Shown: positions 13,846-24,858 of the stretch, one piece after another
How the letters are laid out: each line of letters begins with the position of its first letter
Position numbering within the stretch: the stretch's first letter is position 1
From: Dentipellis sp. KUC8613
Taxonomy: Eukaryota > Basidiomycota > Agaricomycetes > Russulales > Hericiaceae
NCBI GenBank assembly: GCA_002286715.1
Contig: NSJX01000014.1
Location: 197,086-261,085, forward strand
DNA length: 64,000 nt
Direction: 5' to 3'
Notes under the pieces: generated by a model
Told to the model about the DNA's origin: nothing
The model's input: the letters and a program-made list of their open reading frames with translations, nothing else
Databases searched by the model: none
Program-made: the position numbers and the translations under genes

Positions 13846-15460
13846 ACTCCGTATACCCGGACAGACTCTCTTTTAACCGCTCTTTCTCATCACTATCGGG
13901 ATATCGGAATGGACATTGTCGCATACTTCTAATCGTGTTCTTGTGCATCGTCGTGTTATAATACATCATTGTTCAATTAGTACGGTACTCGTACAGCTTC
14001 GAGTATCGACTCAAGCAACGTGCTATCGCCTCCCTTTTTCGTGCGCGGTGTTAGTGTGTCTAGCCGTAGGCAGATTTTTGTTTCCTGCATGTCATACTTC
14101 GAGCTAAACTCTTCTAAGCAGAACGGCAGGTACTTACTCCGCGGCTCCATGCTGAAGGAGGCGCCATATCCCCTCATTCGATGAGAGGGTTCAGGGGAAG
14201 TAGGTCCGCGCGACTCAATGAAACCCAGATCCACCGGCATTCCGTGTCAGGACTCGGCATGGAGTAGTCACGCATGAGGCACAGCAGGTTCAAACTTGGA
14301 CCCATCCATCTCGTATGTTTCAGGAACCTTCATCCGCACATTGGGATCAGGGAGCTCTATCAGCAAACGCTGGACGATAACCCAGCAGGTCAAGCTGCAT
14401 GACATCCTATGGCGCTGCATTCTCAAGTCGCTGGTTTCGCCGTCCAGTGGGACAGGTTTCGCCGTCTTCATATGACCTGGGTTGGTGCAGGTTGGTGGGT
14501 TCGGTTTCAAGGAACTGTAGCTCCGGTATGAGACGCTGATCCACTCTACACTTGCGACCGCAGCAAACGCTTGATGCAACCTGACTGTCAGCGGCAGCTC
14601 CGGCAGCGCTCCCGGATGGCAACGTCGGAACACATGCCGGACTGGTTTCAATTGACGCGAAGAGTCCACGTGCTCCTCCTCCGTGATCACGCGGCCTACG
14701 CAGCTGTGGGTTAAGGTTCGCTCTTCCAATCGGCAATTACGTCGAGTGAAGAGCGACGCGCTCATTCCGATCCTTGCGACAACCATGGCCGCTCGTACAG
14801 ACAGCTTGGCCTTGACAATCGATGTGACGCCGATCGGCTCTCCGTGGACGCGCGACGGGAATCAATCCCAATTTCCTCTCGTCTGCACGCGTGGGTGCTC
14901 CTCGTCACCCATTGGAAGAGCCTCCTTCAGGTTCGCTAACTCGCCAGTTGATCATCGCCGTGATGCACGTTTCTAGGTACGTCCACCGGCCCTAACTCCT
15001 TGAACCCGAAAGTTTAACAGAGCCTAACCTCGACGAGTGCCCTAGGTGGACTCTATCTTCATCAGCGTATGATTTTCATCCATCATACGCCCCTTGACGG
15101 TAATTATATTCCGATTCCTTTGATCCCAACTTCGCCGAGGGCGCCAGTACTGACAAGCAGCACAATACGTCCGTCTTGATGACCGCGCTTGCTGAAGGTA
15201 CAGAATTTCAAAAGGATATATCTGACTGCCCCTGGGCCAGACGTGCCCTGGCATGTAACCGTATTGGTGCTTGAGTCGCAAGGTCTCATGTTGTGCAGCA
15301 GAGCGCCCCCGCTAGCTGCTGATGTTGGAGGTTGACACCTTACCGGGCCCTGTACCTCGGCGTACGGGGGATTTGCAAGGAGTGCTTCCTATAAAGACAG
15401 CCTTGATGCTTCTGAGATCCTCAGCATTCCCCAGTTCGTCTTCCGGATCAGATCTCGAGA
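13846..15460. other. Spacer between GMC genes 3 and 4
   Basis: This 1.6 kb spacer includes a 172-codon minus-strand ORF (14268-14786) with no recognisable motif. I regard it as unsupported. The TATA box of gene 4 lies near the right end. Confidence 0.4.
15390..15396 (+). promoter_or_regulatory. TATA box of GMC gene 4
   Basis: TATAAAG lies 71 bp before the ATG at 15461, at the same spacing as in genes 3 and 5. Confidence 0.6.
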
Positions 15461-17797
15461 ATGTTGCAGTGGTCTTCAAGTTTCGCTCTTCTTGCCTGTC
15501 TCCCCGCGGTCTTCGCGAAGACCTACTCGGACCCTTCGCAGGTTCCCACCACCAAGAAGTATGACTACGTTGTCATTGGTGGTATGTATCCACTTGACAC
15601 TGTGTTTGACCAAGATGTCCTGACGCACGCTTCGCGCAGCTGGGGCTGGTGGTGCGACCGTCGCCGCCAGGTTGTCTGAGAACTCGGGAGTGAATGTCCT
15701 TCTCATCGAGGCTGGCATCAGGTAAGATGAGCAGCGGTCTCACCATTTGCGATATCGCTGAGCAGACAAACGTACTAGTCACCAGGGCATCGCGTCCGTC
15801 GAGATACCATTCTTGGACAGTAGCAACGCGCCCAATACCTACCTCGATTGGAACTACACGACGACACCTCAGACCTCTCTCAATAACCGGGTCATCCAAT
15901 ACCCAAGAGGGAAGCTTCTCGGCGGTTCGACTTCTATCAGTGGGTGTCGATCACAGACAGTTTCCGGAGACGCGGCGGTCATCTGATATCTCAACTTCTC
16001 CTGTCAGATTTTATGGGCTACAACCGTGGCTCTCAGAACTTCTGGGATCGCATTGCGAGAGTGACGGGTGATAAGGGATGGTCGTGGTCTTCCCTGCAGC
16101 CGTACTTCAAGAAGGTGACCTGACTCCGTGGAAGTCGGAAGCTTTATTGCTAAAACTGTTTATCCCAGCTTGAGCGTCTGACCCCGCCTGCCGATCACCA
16201 CAACACAAATGGGCAGATCAACCCGTCCGCTCATGGTACTTCAGGTCCCCTGGGATTCTCCTTACCTGGATACACGCTTCCCATTGACTCCCGCATAATC
16301 GGCACGACGAAGGAATTGCCCTCGCAGTTCCCGTTCTCTCTCGATCAGAATGCGGGGACCCAAATTGGCTGGGGTAAGCTACTCTCTATCCCACTGCGGT
16401 AAGCCATGCTCATAAGCATTTCTAATGCAATTAGGTTGGACGCAGAGTACTATCGTGGATGGCTCCCGTGAAAGTTCGGCGACGGCATACCTCGACCCCA
16501 ACGCGAACAGGGGTAACCTCGACATCGTTCTCAACGCGCAGGCTACCAAATTGATTCAGACCGGAAGCCAGGGCGGTGTTCCGACCTTCCTCGGGGTGCA
16601 ATTTGCCCAGTCCGCTTCCAGTGAGTCCCTCAAACCGGGGTAACAGCCGATGATCCTGTTCCTTGTTCTGACAGTTTGACCTTGCAGGCCCTCGCTTTGC
16701 TGTCAATGCTACCAAGGAGGTCATCGTTTCGGCCGGAGCAGTCGGTTCGCCTCATCTGCTCATGCTTTCGGGTATCGGTCCCGCTTCCCAACTCCAGTCT
16801 CACGGTATCAAGCCTATTGTCAACGCTCCCGGAGTCGGTCAGAACTTGCAAGACCATGCGCTCCTGTCGAACTTCTGGTCCGTGAACTCGACTGGCACGT
16901 TCACCATCGACGACATCATCCGCAACTCGTCGCTTTTCAACGACCTGATGAGCGACTGGCAGAAGGACAAGATGGGCATGTTCGTCGTGGGCAACCCGAA
17001 CCAGCTCGGATGGGAGCGTGTTCCGTCCAATGCGCCTATCTTCAGGTCCACCCAAGATCCCTCTTCCGGACCTTTGAGCCCCCACATCGAGTACCTTCCT
17101 TTCGTAAGTGCTCTGGCAGTTTTACGTCTCCGAGGACAGACAGCTAATGTGTACCGTGTTATGTAGAACGGCTGGATTTCCTTCGTTAACCCTATGCCCT
17201 CGAGCGGCAATTACCTCACGATCTTTACCGCCGTCGTCGCTCCTGCTGCGCGTAAGTGCTGTCAATCGATTGATGCCAGTCCTATTAACGATTTGTCTTA
17301 CAGGCGGAAGCATTACCTTGACGTCTTCTGATCCCTTCACATACCCCAACATCAACCCCAACCTCCTCGGTTCTGAGTTCGACAGATACGCTATGCGGTA
17401 CGCCATCAATGCCACTAGGGCTTTTACCGCTGCGTCTGCATGGAAGGGCTGGATCTTGGGCGAGGCTGGCGATCTGGCCAACGCTCACACTGACGCTGAG
17501 CTTGATGCGTACGCCGCGGCGAACACGGCCACTATCTTCCACCCGACTGGAACTGTGTCCATGCAGTACACTGGTGGTAACGGCGTGCTGAACAGCGATT
17601 TGACGGTGAAGGGCGTGAACGGCCTGAGAGTCGTCGACCTCAGTGTTTTGGTGAGTTTCGTGTGCCGGGTTTAAAGGCACAGAGTTACTGATGCCGGCGT
17701 CCTACCACAGCCTTACATCCCCGAGGCCCACCCCCAGGGGGCAGTATACGTCCTTGCTGAACGTGTTTCGGATCTCATCAAGGCCAGCCACCATTGA
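15461..17797 (+). CDS. GMC oxidoreductase, aryl-alcohol-oxidase-like (array member 4)
   Basis: This is the fourth secreted GMC enzyme. The signal peptide is [19 protein letters not shown], followed by [20 protein letters not shown]. The body carries [74 protein letters not shown] (His replaces the Gln seen in the sisters) and [18 protein letters not shown]. Catalytic histidines are in [12 protein letters not shown] and YIPEAHPQG. It ends DLIKASHH and TGA. Shared intron positions and [13 protein letters not shown] group it with members 3 and 5. Several N-glycosylation sequons (NYT, NST, NSS) fit secretion. The natural substrate is not deducible. Confidence 0.92.
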
Positions 17798-19299
17798 GAC
17801 TCACAGGCGTCTTGACTTGGATACACGAGCTTTCTTCTTTTGACCACATCTAACCGGACATTCGAATTGTTGTACACTACACTAGCTGACCCTTCTTACT
17901 AGCACCATCCTGACACTCGTTTCTCTCATAGGCATAGATATAATCCTCTATCTCTCAACAGTCTTTACGTGGTACAACCTATGTCGTTGTATATTCTCTA
18001 CCTCTAATTTGAATATCTAAGTTATTCCTTCGTGGATTGTTCATCATTTTGTGTACCTTAGGAGCTATAAAAAGCGCATTGACACTTTCCGTAAGCTCTG
18101 AAATGAGGCTCATAACTCTGGACCTGAGCGCGAGGTACTGGATCCCCTTCATCGGAAGTGCGCCGTGAACATTTGTCAATGCATAATCAGCTGGATCTAT
18201 CATACGATATTCTGCCATGCCAACGGCCGCTCATACCATAATTCATGCATGACCGAACAATCGCCGAGGAGGGAGCCCATACAATTGCTCCATAACGAAC
18301 GCTTTTACCAAGTCCTTTCAGGTACTCATCGTAACACGGGGATATCAACACACGTCTGAACCTGACTGACGCTGTGGGCCCGTGAGCTGTGCACTTGTAT
18401 GATCCGCCACGATTTGGCTGTAATACAATGACATAACACATGCTGGTGTGCCCATCAACGGAGATGTATGTGTCCGAATTTGCACTGCGGCGTGCCGGGA
18501 AGACCAGGCGGGGATGATCGCACCGGTTGACGCGTCAGTACGCGACGACTGCACGTGCCATCGGCGCTGGTCACAGGATTACGCTCGGGGTTCGGCTCTC
18601 GCCGACTATGTCCGGCGGGCGTGCCGCTCATCCTCTCTGCCGTTACACCTCAACGCGCCCAGCACGACCTTGCGGCGAGGACTTGCTACACTCTTACTAG
18701 GCTTCTTTCTTCATCTCGACAAGCGTCTGAACTGCGCATCTTTTGCTCCACGTACCTGACTGATCGGATTTATGCAGCGCGATGTGCGACCTTGTATCCT
18801 GGCCCGCGGCCCATGGGTATCATCACCCTCCGGCGCGTCATCCGTCTTGGGATCAGCAAATGTAGATCGCACAAGCGATACGGAGCCGCCTGAGCCAATT
18901 GCAACGAGTGTCCCCGAATCTCTTCTCAGTATGCACCATCATTTGCAGCTGATGTCCTGCTGATTCCTCTCCTTGCAATCATTTTCTTTACGGCAATTTC
19001 AATCTCGCACCCACTCCATCCTAGAAGGGTCACAAAAAATACGTTGAAGTGCCTCGGAACGCTGGCTCAAGATTAGCGGCCGCCTGCGCGCTCGTGCTCA
19101 TATGCCGATACGGCGGACGTACTGAGGCGCCCATTCTGAGTCTCCATCCGGGTTTCAATCTGTTGCCAGGCATGGCGAGGCGACGTACCAGTCGTGCGGC
19201 TATCTCATCCAATTTGTCAGAGCTGCGACATAGATATAAAAAGCCAGGCGTGGTGTCTCCAAGCCTCCATCTTCTTTATTCTCGAGCCCCGGATTCAAC
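17798..19299. other. Spacer between GMC genes 4 and 5
   Basis: This 1.5 kb spacer has short ORFs only. A CCAAT pentamer near 19209 and a TATA box at 19235 form the promoter of gene 5. No other signal was found. Confidence 0.4.
19235..19242 (+). promoter_or_regulatory. TATA box of GMC gene 5
   Basis: TATAAAAA lies 65 bp before the ATG at 19300. A CCAAT sequence is about 25 bp further upstream. This is the strongest TATA box in the array. Confidence 0.65.
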
Positions 19300-21579
19300 A
19301 TGCCGTCGTTGTTGTCCGGCCTCACTACGCTCACTCTTTTACAGCTTGCTACGGCGACGCTGTATAACGACCCCTCGCAGGTGCCAGCTTCCAAGAAGTA
19401 TGACTATGTGGTCATTGGCGGTTCGTGCATTCTTTCATAACATTTGAACTTCTTCTAACCTCTAGCTGTAGCCGGAGCGGGAGGAGCGACAGTCGCGTCT
19501 CGTTTATCCGAGGATTCGAGCGTGAACGTGCTGCTTATTGAGGCTGGCATCAAGTATGTTAGCCTAATCTGACCCGGATCCCCTTTCTAACGCTTGTTTG
19601 TCTATTTTTAAGCAATCAAGGCATCGAAAACGTCGAAGTGCCTTTCCTCGACAGCGGACTTGCGCCCAATACTTATTTGGACTGGAACTACACTACTACT
19701 CCGCAAGCTAGCTTGAACAATCGTGTTATTCAATATCCCCGAGGCAAGATCCTCGGAGGGTCCACTGCCATTAGTGAGTCGTCCTCAGAATAGTGCAACA
19801 CTGATATTGACTTTTAAGTGACTTAGATTTCATGGGCTACAACCGCGCGTCTCAAAGCTACTGGGACCGCATTGCCAGCACCACCGGTGACAGCGGATGG
19901 TCCTGGAATTCTCTCCAGACTTATTTCAAGAAGGTACGCCATTTGTTCATCTTCATATCGCTCCGATAACCGAAGCGTCGGTGTCTGTAGTTGGAGAAAC
20001 TCACTCCACCAGTCGATGGCCACAACACCCAGGGTGAAATTGATGCATCAGCTCACGGGACTTCTGGCCCACTCGGCATTTCGCTCCCTGGATACACGCT
20101 TCCCACTGATAGTCGTGTTATTGCGACCACGAAGGAGCTGCCGTCACTCTTCCCCTTCAACGAGGACCAGAATGCAGGAAACCAGATCGGATGGGGTAGG
20201 TCGTATGGATACCGATAAACGAACTCAGGCTGATATGGGGGTCAGGATGGACGCAGAGCACGATTCAGGCCGGCTCGCGCACAACTTCCGCTACTGCATA
20301 TCTCGACCCCGTGTTGAGCAGGTCCAACTTGGATATCGTCATCAACGCGCAGGCCACCAAATTGATCCAGACCGGCACAGATAATGGAACGCCTATCTTC
20401 AACGGTGTGCAGTTCACTCAGTCGAAGACGAGTACGTAGACTTCAAATGCTTCGCGGTGTTCCGACTGAATCGCGCCTTCTCTCTTCACAGGCCAGCGCT
20501 TCGCTGTCAACGCCACGAAGGAAGTGATCCTGTCCGCCGGCTCTATCGGCTCTCCCCAGCTTCTCATGCTGTCCGGCATTGGTCCTTCCTCCCAACTGAG
20601 CTCCGTCGGAATTCAGACCGTCGTCGATGCTCCCGGCGTCGGCCAGAACCTCCAGGACCACTCGCTTCTGTCGAACTTCTGGTCTGTCAACTCCACCGGC
20701 CAGATCACCATTGACGACCTCATCCGCAACACGACGCTCTTCAACCAGGACCTCGCGCAGTGGGAGTCCTCGAAGACCGGCATGTTCACCGTCGGCAACC
20801 CCAACCAGCTCGGATGGTCGCGTGTCCCGGCGAACGCATCGATCTTCAAGACTACCCCCGACCCTTCCGCTGGTCCTTTGAGCCCGCATATTGAGTTCCT
20901 TCTCTTCGTACGACCAATGCTCTTCCCTTCGTGTTCGTCGCGACTGACTCCTCATCCAGAACGGATGGATCTCCTTCGTGAACCCCATGCCCGCCACCGG
21001 CAATTACATGACGATCTTCACCGCCATCGTCGCACCTGAAGCTCGTACGTCACCAACCCCCGGCCTCCTCGCTTGCTGCTGACTGTTTCTCAGGTGGTAG
21101 CCTTACCCTGACCTCCTCCGACCCCTTCACGGCCCCGTCTATCAACCCGAACCTGCTCGGCAGTGACTTCGATAAGTTCGCCATGCGTGCCGCTATCAAC
21201 ATGACCAGGCAGTTCGCTGCAGCCGACGCTTGGAAGGGCTGGATCATCGGCGAGGCCGGCGATCTCCCCAACGCTCACACTGACGCGGAACTCGATGCCT
21301 ACGCTGCTGCCAACACTGCGACTATCTTCCACCCCTCCGGTACCGTGGCCATGCAGTTCCAGGGTGGCCAGGGTGTCTTGAACAGCGATCTCACTGTCAA
21401 GGGTGTGAAGGGATTGAGGGTGGTGGATCTCAGTGTTGTTGTAAGTCTGCCATTGCTACGCGCAAGGTCTCCTCTGACAACTCAATCCTTTGCAGCCTTA
21501 CATTCCCGAGGCGCACCCGCAAGGCGCGGTCTACGTGATCGCCGAGCGCGCTGCCGACCTCATCAAGGCCGCGAACTGA
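19300..21579 (+). CDS. GMC oxidoreductase, aryl-alcohol-oxidase-like (array member 5)
   Basis: This is the fifth and last copy. The signal peptide is [19 protein letters not shown], then [20 protein letters not shown]. It carries [62 protein letters not shown] and [18 protein letters not shown]. Catalytic histidines are in [12 protein letters not shown] and YIPEAHPQG, and it ends ADLIKAAN. Codons in the long central and late exons are strongly C-ending, more so than in gene 2. Together with the good TATA box, this suggests (inference) that gene 5 is the most highly expressed copy. It shares the Phe-His active-site pair and [14 protein letters not shown] loop with members 3 and 4. Confidence 0.92.
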
Positions 21580-22030
21580 TTGCACCTCTTGCCTTATCCT
21601 GGACCACGTTTTCCTTTGCATCCTTGATATTTATTATCCCACCCCGGATATTGTCGTTCACTGACCCGTTGCATTCGTTTTTGCATCGCTATCTTCATAC
21701 TGTAATGAAAGTTTTCGATGGATAATACTAGGTTTGCTGTTATGAATCGGTTTCGTGGATATTTATTGGGATGTAATATATACGGTAGGGACTTAAAGTT
21801 TGTGGTCGTTGTTGGAGGTGGATGTTAACAATTTAATATACACATGGTTTTATGCACTAACTCCAGTGTGATACCTCTTCAGTCAGACTATACGGGAGAA
21901 CGATCAGAGCGAAGGTGCGTCTGTAGATGGATGGATTGCAGTCATTGTATCAACCTGACGACTACGTCGGACGCGTAGGAGAGCCTCAAGGCCTCAACAG
22001 GTGTATCGGCGTTGACGTGCTTGTCCGAGT
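21580..22030. other. 3' flank of the GMC array
   Basis: This 451 bp AT-richer stretch should hold the 3' UTR of GMC gene 5. I see nothing else in it. Confidence 0.4.
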
Positions 22031-22104
22031 CATTCCCTTGCTTGCAAGGGTGTTCCCATGTCGGAATTCGTAACCCTGACCATCGGAAAGTGCCGTAACC
22101 CTAG
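22031..22104 (+). repeat. Left inverted repeat (about 74 bp)
   Basis: This is the reverse-complement match of 24481-24555. The outer 35 bp are almost identical. The inner part shares two GTAACCCT elements, separated by about 20 diverged bases, and ends in CTAG. Confidence 0.75.
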
Positions 22105-22951
22105 ATGTCTCCATGCACGTGTCCATGCACGTGCTCATGTTTGGGCGCTTGTATCTATGTCATACGCGCCGTTGCCAGCTGGCATTGGCACGCCTGTCGT
22201 CGAGCTGTCCAACCTCCTACCCCTACCATGCACGTGTCCCTACCTAGTACGCTCGTGCCCTGCCTGTGAAGTAACGACAGCACACGTACGGTAAAGCTAG
22301 GCATCGGCATGAGCATGAGAGGCCACGTACTGGATACCTACTTCAACGCACCTCGCTCTTCCTCTCTTTCTCTCGTGCACACCAGGCATGAGGTGTCCTT
22401 CGTGCAATGTTGGACCCGGCCTTCTTTCATCCAGCTCCCCCCACCTTCGGCTCAACACTTGTACTCGACTTTTGTGGGCGTGGACTCAATGCAGCGCATC
22501 AGCGCTAACAGTGTCAGTAGCAGTCCTGTCGGGCTTCGCAACTACACTTGACGTCAGTGGCAGGCTCATCAGGGTCCTGCTACAACGTCCATTGTTTAAC
22601 CTGCTTCCTGTGATCGATGGCGAGGAGCTGGTGGCTCGTTTGGAGACAGCAACATTAGCGTGGCACCAGCATATCCATTTGTGGTTCTCATTGAACCGTA
22701 TGCAATGCCGACGACGGCTGGCACTCTCGAGAGGTGCGTAGTATCATTCATTCTATTTCAGATGCTGCTAACGACATGACCTTGCAGTTCCTCCCTCTTC
22801 TAGCCCACCACACTTTGCTTTGACTGTTGGGTTGTCGACATTCGCGCACCGGCATCAATGACGGCCTGCCCGTTCCGCGGCAGGTGCGCTGTGGCCACTT
22901 GCGTTCCCGCTTAGGCCGCTGCCCAGTTCCGCCCACTCCGATCCCGAACAT

Positions 22952-23168
22952 CACGCCCGTGCGCCTAGGGCCCATCCCGATCGGCGGCACCGCGTCGTCC
23001 GCGAGCGCGGGTGCGGGCGCGCGGGCGTCCTCGTCGTCGGAGAGCTCGGGCCAGGACGTGGACGGGGACGGCGTGCGCGCGGGCGAGGAGGAGCGGCTGG
23101 CGCCGGTGAAGAGCTCGCCCGAGAGCACGAGCTGCTCGAGGTGGTCGCCGTACTGCTTTCGGGATCGT
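22952..23168 (-). pseudogene. Phosducin-like N-terminal fragment
   Basis: The minus strand reads LEQLVLSGELFTGASRSSSP, a Ser/Pro stretch, WPELSDDEDA, then AVPPIGMGPRRTGV. This order (LEQLVLSG.LF, acidic WP.LSD, IGMGP.RTGVKGV) is what I recall for the N-terminus of basidiomycete phosducin/thioredoxin-fold proteins. The conserved run stops right after RTGV: the expected KGVIRD continuation is replaced by unrelated sequence and no thioredoxin-like domain follows. A possible splice acceptor precedes it at about 23169. I therefore call it a truncated gene fragment within the inverted-repeat block. Family assignment is from memory of the motif and is moderate at best. Confidence 0.35.
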
Positions 23169-23410
23169 CTGAGATCAGCGGGCGGGCATCCGAGAGGCGT
23201 GCACGTACCATTCCGACTCTGTCTTAGTTGTGAGTGGTATAGGGTTTGAGTTCGCGTTTGCATTTGCGTGCAAATTGGAAGTGCCGCCTGCGTCGGCTTT
23301 ACCCTTGCTTGCCGAAGTAGGCACATCCTCCAGGTAGAGATCACACGATACATCGATGTAGATACATTGTACGGTAGTAATGCAGACTTAAAGTTTACAA
23401 AGGGAAACAT

Positions 23411-23475
23411 CTAGGGTTACGACCACTTGCAACACTCAAGATTCGCAAATAACGACGTGGGATCGCCGTTCTGCA
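23411..23475 (-). repeat. Diverged third copy of the inverted-repeat sequence
   Basis: It starts CTAGGGTTACG like the right end at 24481, followed by TTGCAAC and a CGAC.TGGGA block in the same order and spacing. I estimate roughly 65 percent identity by eye. Its orientation is the same as the right repeat. Confidence 0.5.
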
Positions 23476-24480
23476 AGACAGAAGGCACCTGCTTCGGCGC
23501 GCGGGAACGACTGTGCGAGTCGGGCGCGACGGCGCGAAGAGGAGGGTGCGAGAGCGCGAAGAGGCTGAGGGGATGCGAGGGGAGAAGCGCGACGAAGAGA
23601 CAAGAGCGGCGCGAGCGAGGCGCGCGAAGGCGAACATGTGCGGCAGCAGCGCGACGATGCGAGGGTGTGTGTGTGTGCAAGGAAGGGTGGCTGCGAGCCC
23701 GAGAAAAGCCACGGGTGGGTGAGCAGGCACACAGGTGTGCACAAGAAAGGAGGTGGGGGGCGACAGGGCACAGGCGCGAGAGGCGGGAGAAGGGCGCGCG
23801 AAGAGGGGTATGGCACTGGGGTCTCGGAAGAGCGACGTTGTGGTGAGGCAATGCGAGTTCGAGTACTGCAGCCGGGCCAGGCATTGCACGCTAGGCCACA
23901 GACACTACAGATGCTGCAAACGAGCGAGTAAAGGAAGAAGAAAGAGAATGAGCAAAGGCAAAAGGAATAGGCGCAAGATGACAATATAGAGACACTCAAG
24001 GGCACCGATCCAGTGCGCGGAAGCTGGTTCCCTCAAGGCTCTGGGGAGCTGGCGATGCAACATGGTCTCTTTATAGACCTGAGAGCGTCCCGCTTCTCGG
24101 CCGAGTCGCGTTTGTTTGGCATTTTCAACGAACACAGCCACATCAAACAACGCGTCTGCCATGGTGCACGTGACGTGGGCGCTCAGAACGATGTCCCGCG
24201 CACTCCTCAAGACTACAAGCTGGAGGGCAGATCCTTTCTCTGTCGACCGTCAACAACTATCTACTACACACGCAAAGTACAGCTGAGGCCCAATGTGACG
24301 TCACAATGAGGGACAGGGCAGGGAGATCGTAAATTGTTGAAACATTTTCGTAGACCATTAATTTGTCGACTGTCTGTCGACAACTGTTAACTTTGTGGGG
24401 GATAGAATCGACGCCATCCAATGGCGAAGATCGTCCCATCGTTTCGGAGGTTGTCGAGGACGCGTACCGAAAGAGAACAA

Positions 24481-24555
24481 CTAGGGTTACGGCAAATTGC
24501 AACGCTTAGGGTTAGTGAATTCCGACATGGGAACACCCTTGCAAGCAAGGGGATG
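24481..24555 (-). repeat. Right inverted repeat (about 74 bp)
   Basis: This is the partner of 22031-22104. Two TTAGGG-like hexamers (CTAGGGTTAC and TTAGGGTTAG) lie in its inner half, and GCAAGCAAGGGG forms its outer end. Confidence 0.75.
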
Positions 24556-24858
24556 CGCCTGTCGGGATCCAAGAGGTCTGTACGGCGGCCAGTACCGCAG
24601 TGCAACTTTTCAGTGTGAACGCCCGAACAGCCTCTTGAACTGGCTGCCCTGTACCAGCATGCTCGGTAGGTTGGTACTCTCCCTCGGCGCGGTATACATG
24701 CCACCCGGTGACCGCGGCGACTTCGATGAGGCGGCGACCCCGCTGCCTTGACGTATAGAGACCAAATTGGGCAAAATGGACTGCCTTCTTCAAGTTGGCC
24801 GTTGGTCGCAATATATTTGTTCTTCCTCCCCTTCTTTGTCATGCCACTGACTGCTGCG

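Larger units (their letters stand above)
22031..24555. mobile_element. Putative non-autonomous element bounded by inverted repeats
   Basis: The two ends, 22031-22104 and 24481-24555, are inverted repeats of about 74 bp. They share a nearly perfect 35 bp outer block (CCCTTGCTTGCAAGGGTGTT onwards) and matching inner GTAACCCTAG ends. The 2.4 kb between them contains no transposase that I can see. It holds a broken phosducin-like coding fragment, a third related repeat copy (23411-23475), three E-boxes and a long purine-rich tract. I could not see a target-site duplication at the outer ends. A two-ended mobile element is therefore an inference. The alternative is an inverted pair of copies of a dispersed repeat. 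Confidence 0.45.

Noticed and set aside
14268..14786. 172-codon minus-strand ORF between GMC genes 3 and 4
   Set aside because: No domain, signal peptide, splice support or family resemblance, and it lies in a promoter spacer.
23395..24005. Three overlapping minus-strand ORFs of 155-189 codons, all frames open
   Set aside because: The plus strand here is purine rich, so the minus strand has few A residues and few stops in any frame. The proteins are Arg/Ser/Pro/Leu low complexity with no motif. This is a composition effect.
24481..24520. Telomere or subtelomere signal
   Set aside because: Only isolated TTAGGG-like hexamers are present, with no tandem array, and they are flanked by ordinary genes.
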